Source of the DNA: Lachnospiraceae bacterium UBA3632 | Lineage (GTDB): Bacteria; Bacillota; Clostridia; Lachnospirales; Lachnospiraceae | Assembly: GCA_002373975.1 (NCBI GenBank) | Contig: DFKZ01000035.1 | Span: forward strand, 1-24,010 | DNA length: 24,010 bases | Direction: 5' to 3' | Shown here: piece after piece, positions 23,927 to 24,010 of the stretch | How the letters are laid out: the number at the start of each line of letters is the position of its first letter | Position numbering within the stretch: position 1 is the stretch's first letter | The notes under the pieces: generated by a model | Database searches by the model: none | Seen by the model: only the letters and a program-made list of their open reading frames with translations | What the model was told of the DNA's origin: nothing | Program-made: the position numbers and the translations under genes

Positions 23927-24010
23927 ATTACAGGTTAACTTACTATCGAATTAATTTGTAACTGAGTAACGCGAGTCCGCACAAATGTATGCTTCGCGCA
24001 CCGCCTCTCG

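Noticed and set aside
23927..24010. Start of a further gene at the window end
   Set aside because: The last 84 bases hold no start with a ribosome site and too little sequence to judge; nothing is called.

Overview
The window looks like chromosomal core sequence from a Gram-positive anaerobe of the Lachnospiraceae (Butyrivibrio/Pseudobutyrivibrio-like). The pointers are mid-range GC, good AGGAGG-type ribosome sites, a DnaD plus DnaC/DnaI-type primosome pair, the glgC-glgD pair, spoVG and pth-mfd, and an S11 D,D-carboxypeptidase with a stalk domain. This placement is inference from gene content. I see no rRNA, tRNA, CRISPR array, transposase or phage gene.

Layout. 1-1095: the end of the F1F0 ATP synthase operon (3' part of atpD, complete atpC, hairpin). 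1116-5180: an 847-residue membrane-anchored protein of unknown function ending in a C39-peptidase-like domain, then murC and a strong terminator. 5181-5477: an AT-rich regulatory gap with three back-to-back DnaA-box-like 9-mers. 5478-8814: a tight operon of DnaD-domain protein, DnaC/DnaI-like helicase loader and a long-form PRPP synthetase. 8878-9615: bioY behind a palindrome that reads as a BirA operator over a good promoter. 9793-12302: glgC-glgD (ADP-glucose synthesis) with promoter and terminator. 12375-12749: spoVG with its own terminator. 12779-17302: pth and mfd, preceded by a run of long hairpins and followed by a hairpin-rich 59-bp direct duplication. 17301-19604 (minus strand): a small membrane-anchored protein and a D-Ala-D-Ala carboxypeptidase. 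19753-23926: a TetR regulator with a good promoter and an inverted repeat in its leader, a GT-B/MurG-like protein, and a GPH (MelB-type) sugar:cation symporter with an unusual extracellular insert.

Most genes are housekeeping: energy, cell wall (murC, carboxypeptidase), replication (DnaD, DnaC/DnaI), nucleotide precursors (prs), glycogen, translation quality control (pth), repair (mfd). The least ordinary items are the DnaA-box array in front of the primosome operon, the BirA-type operator of bioY, the inactive-looking C39-like membrane protein between atpC and murC, the hairpin clusters around pth/mfd, and the TetR/GT-B/GPH locus with its modified transporter. I found no clear previously undescribed defence or mobile system. 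All functional assignments were made by eye from sequence motifs.
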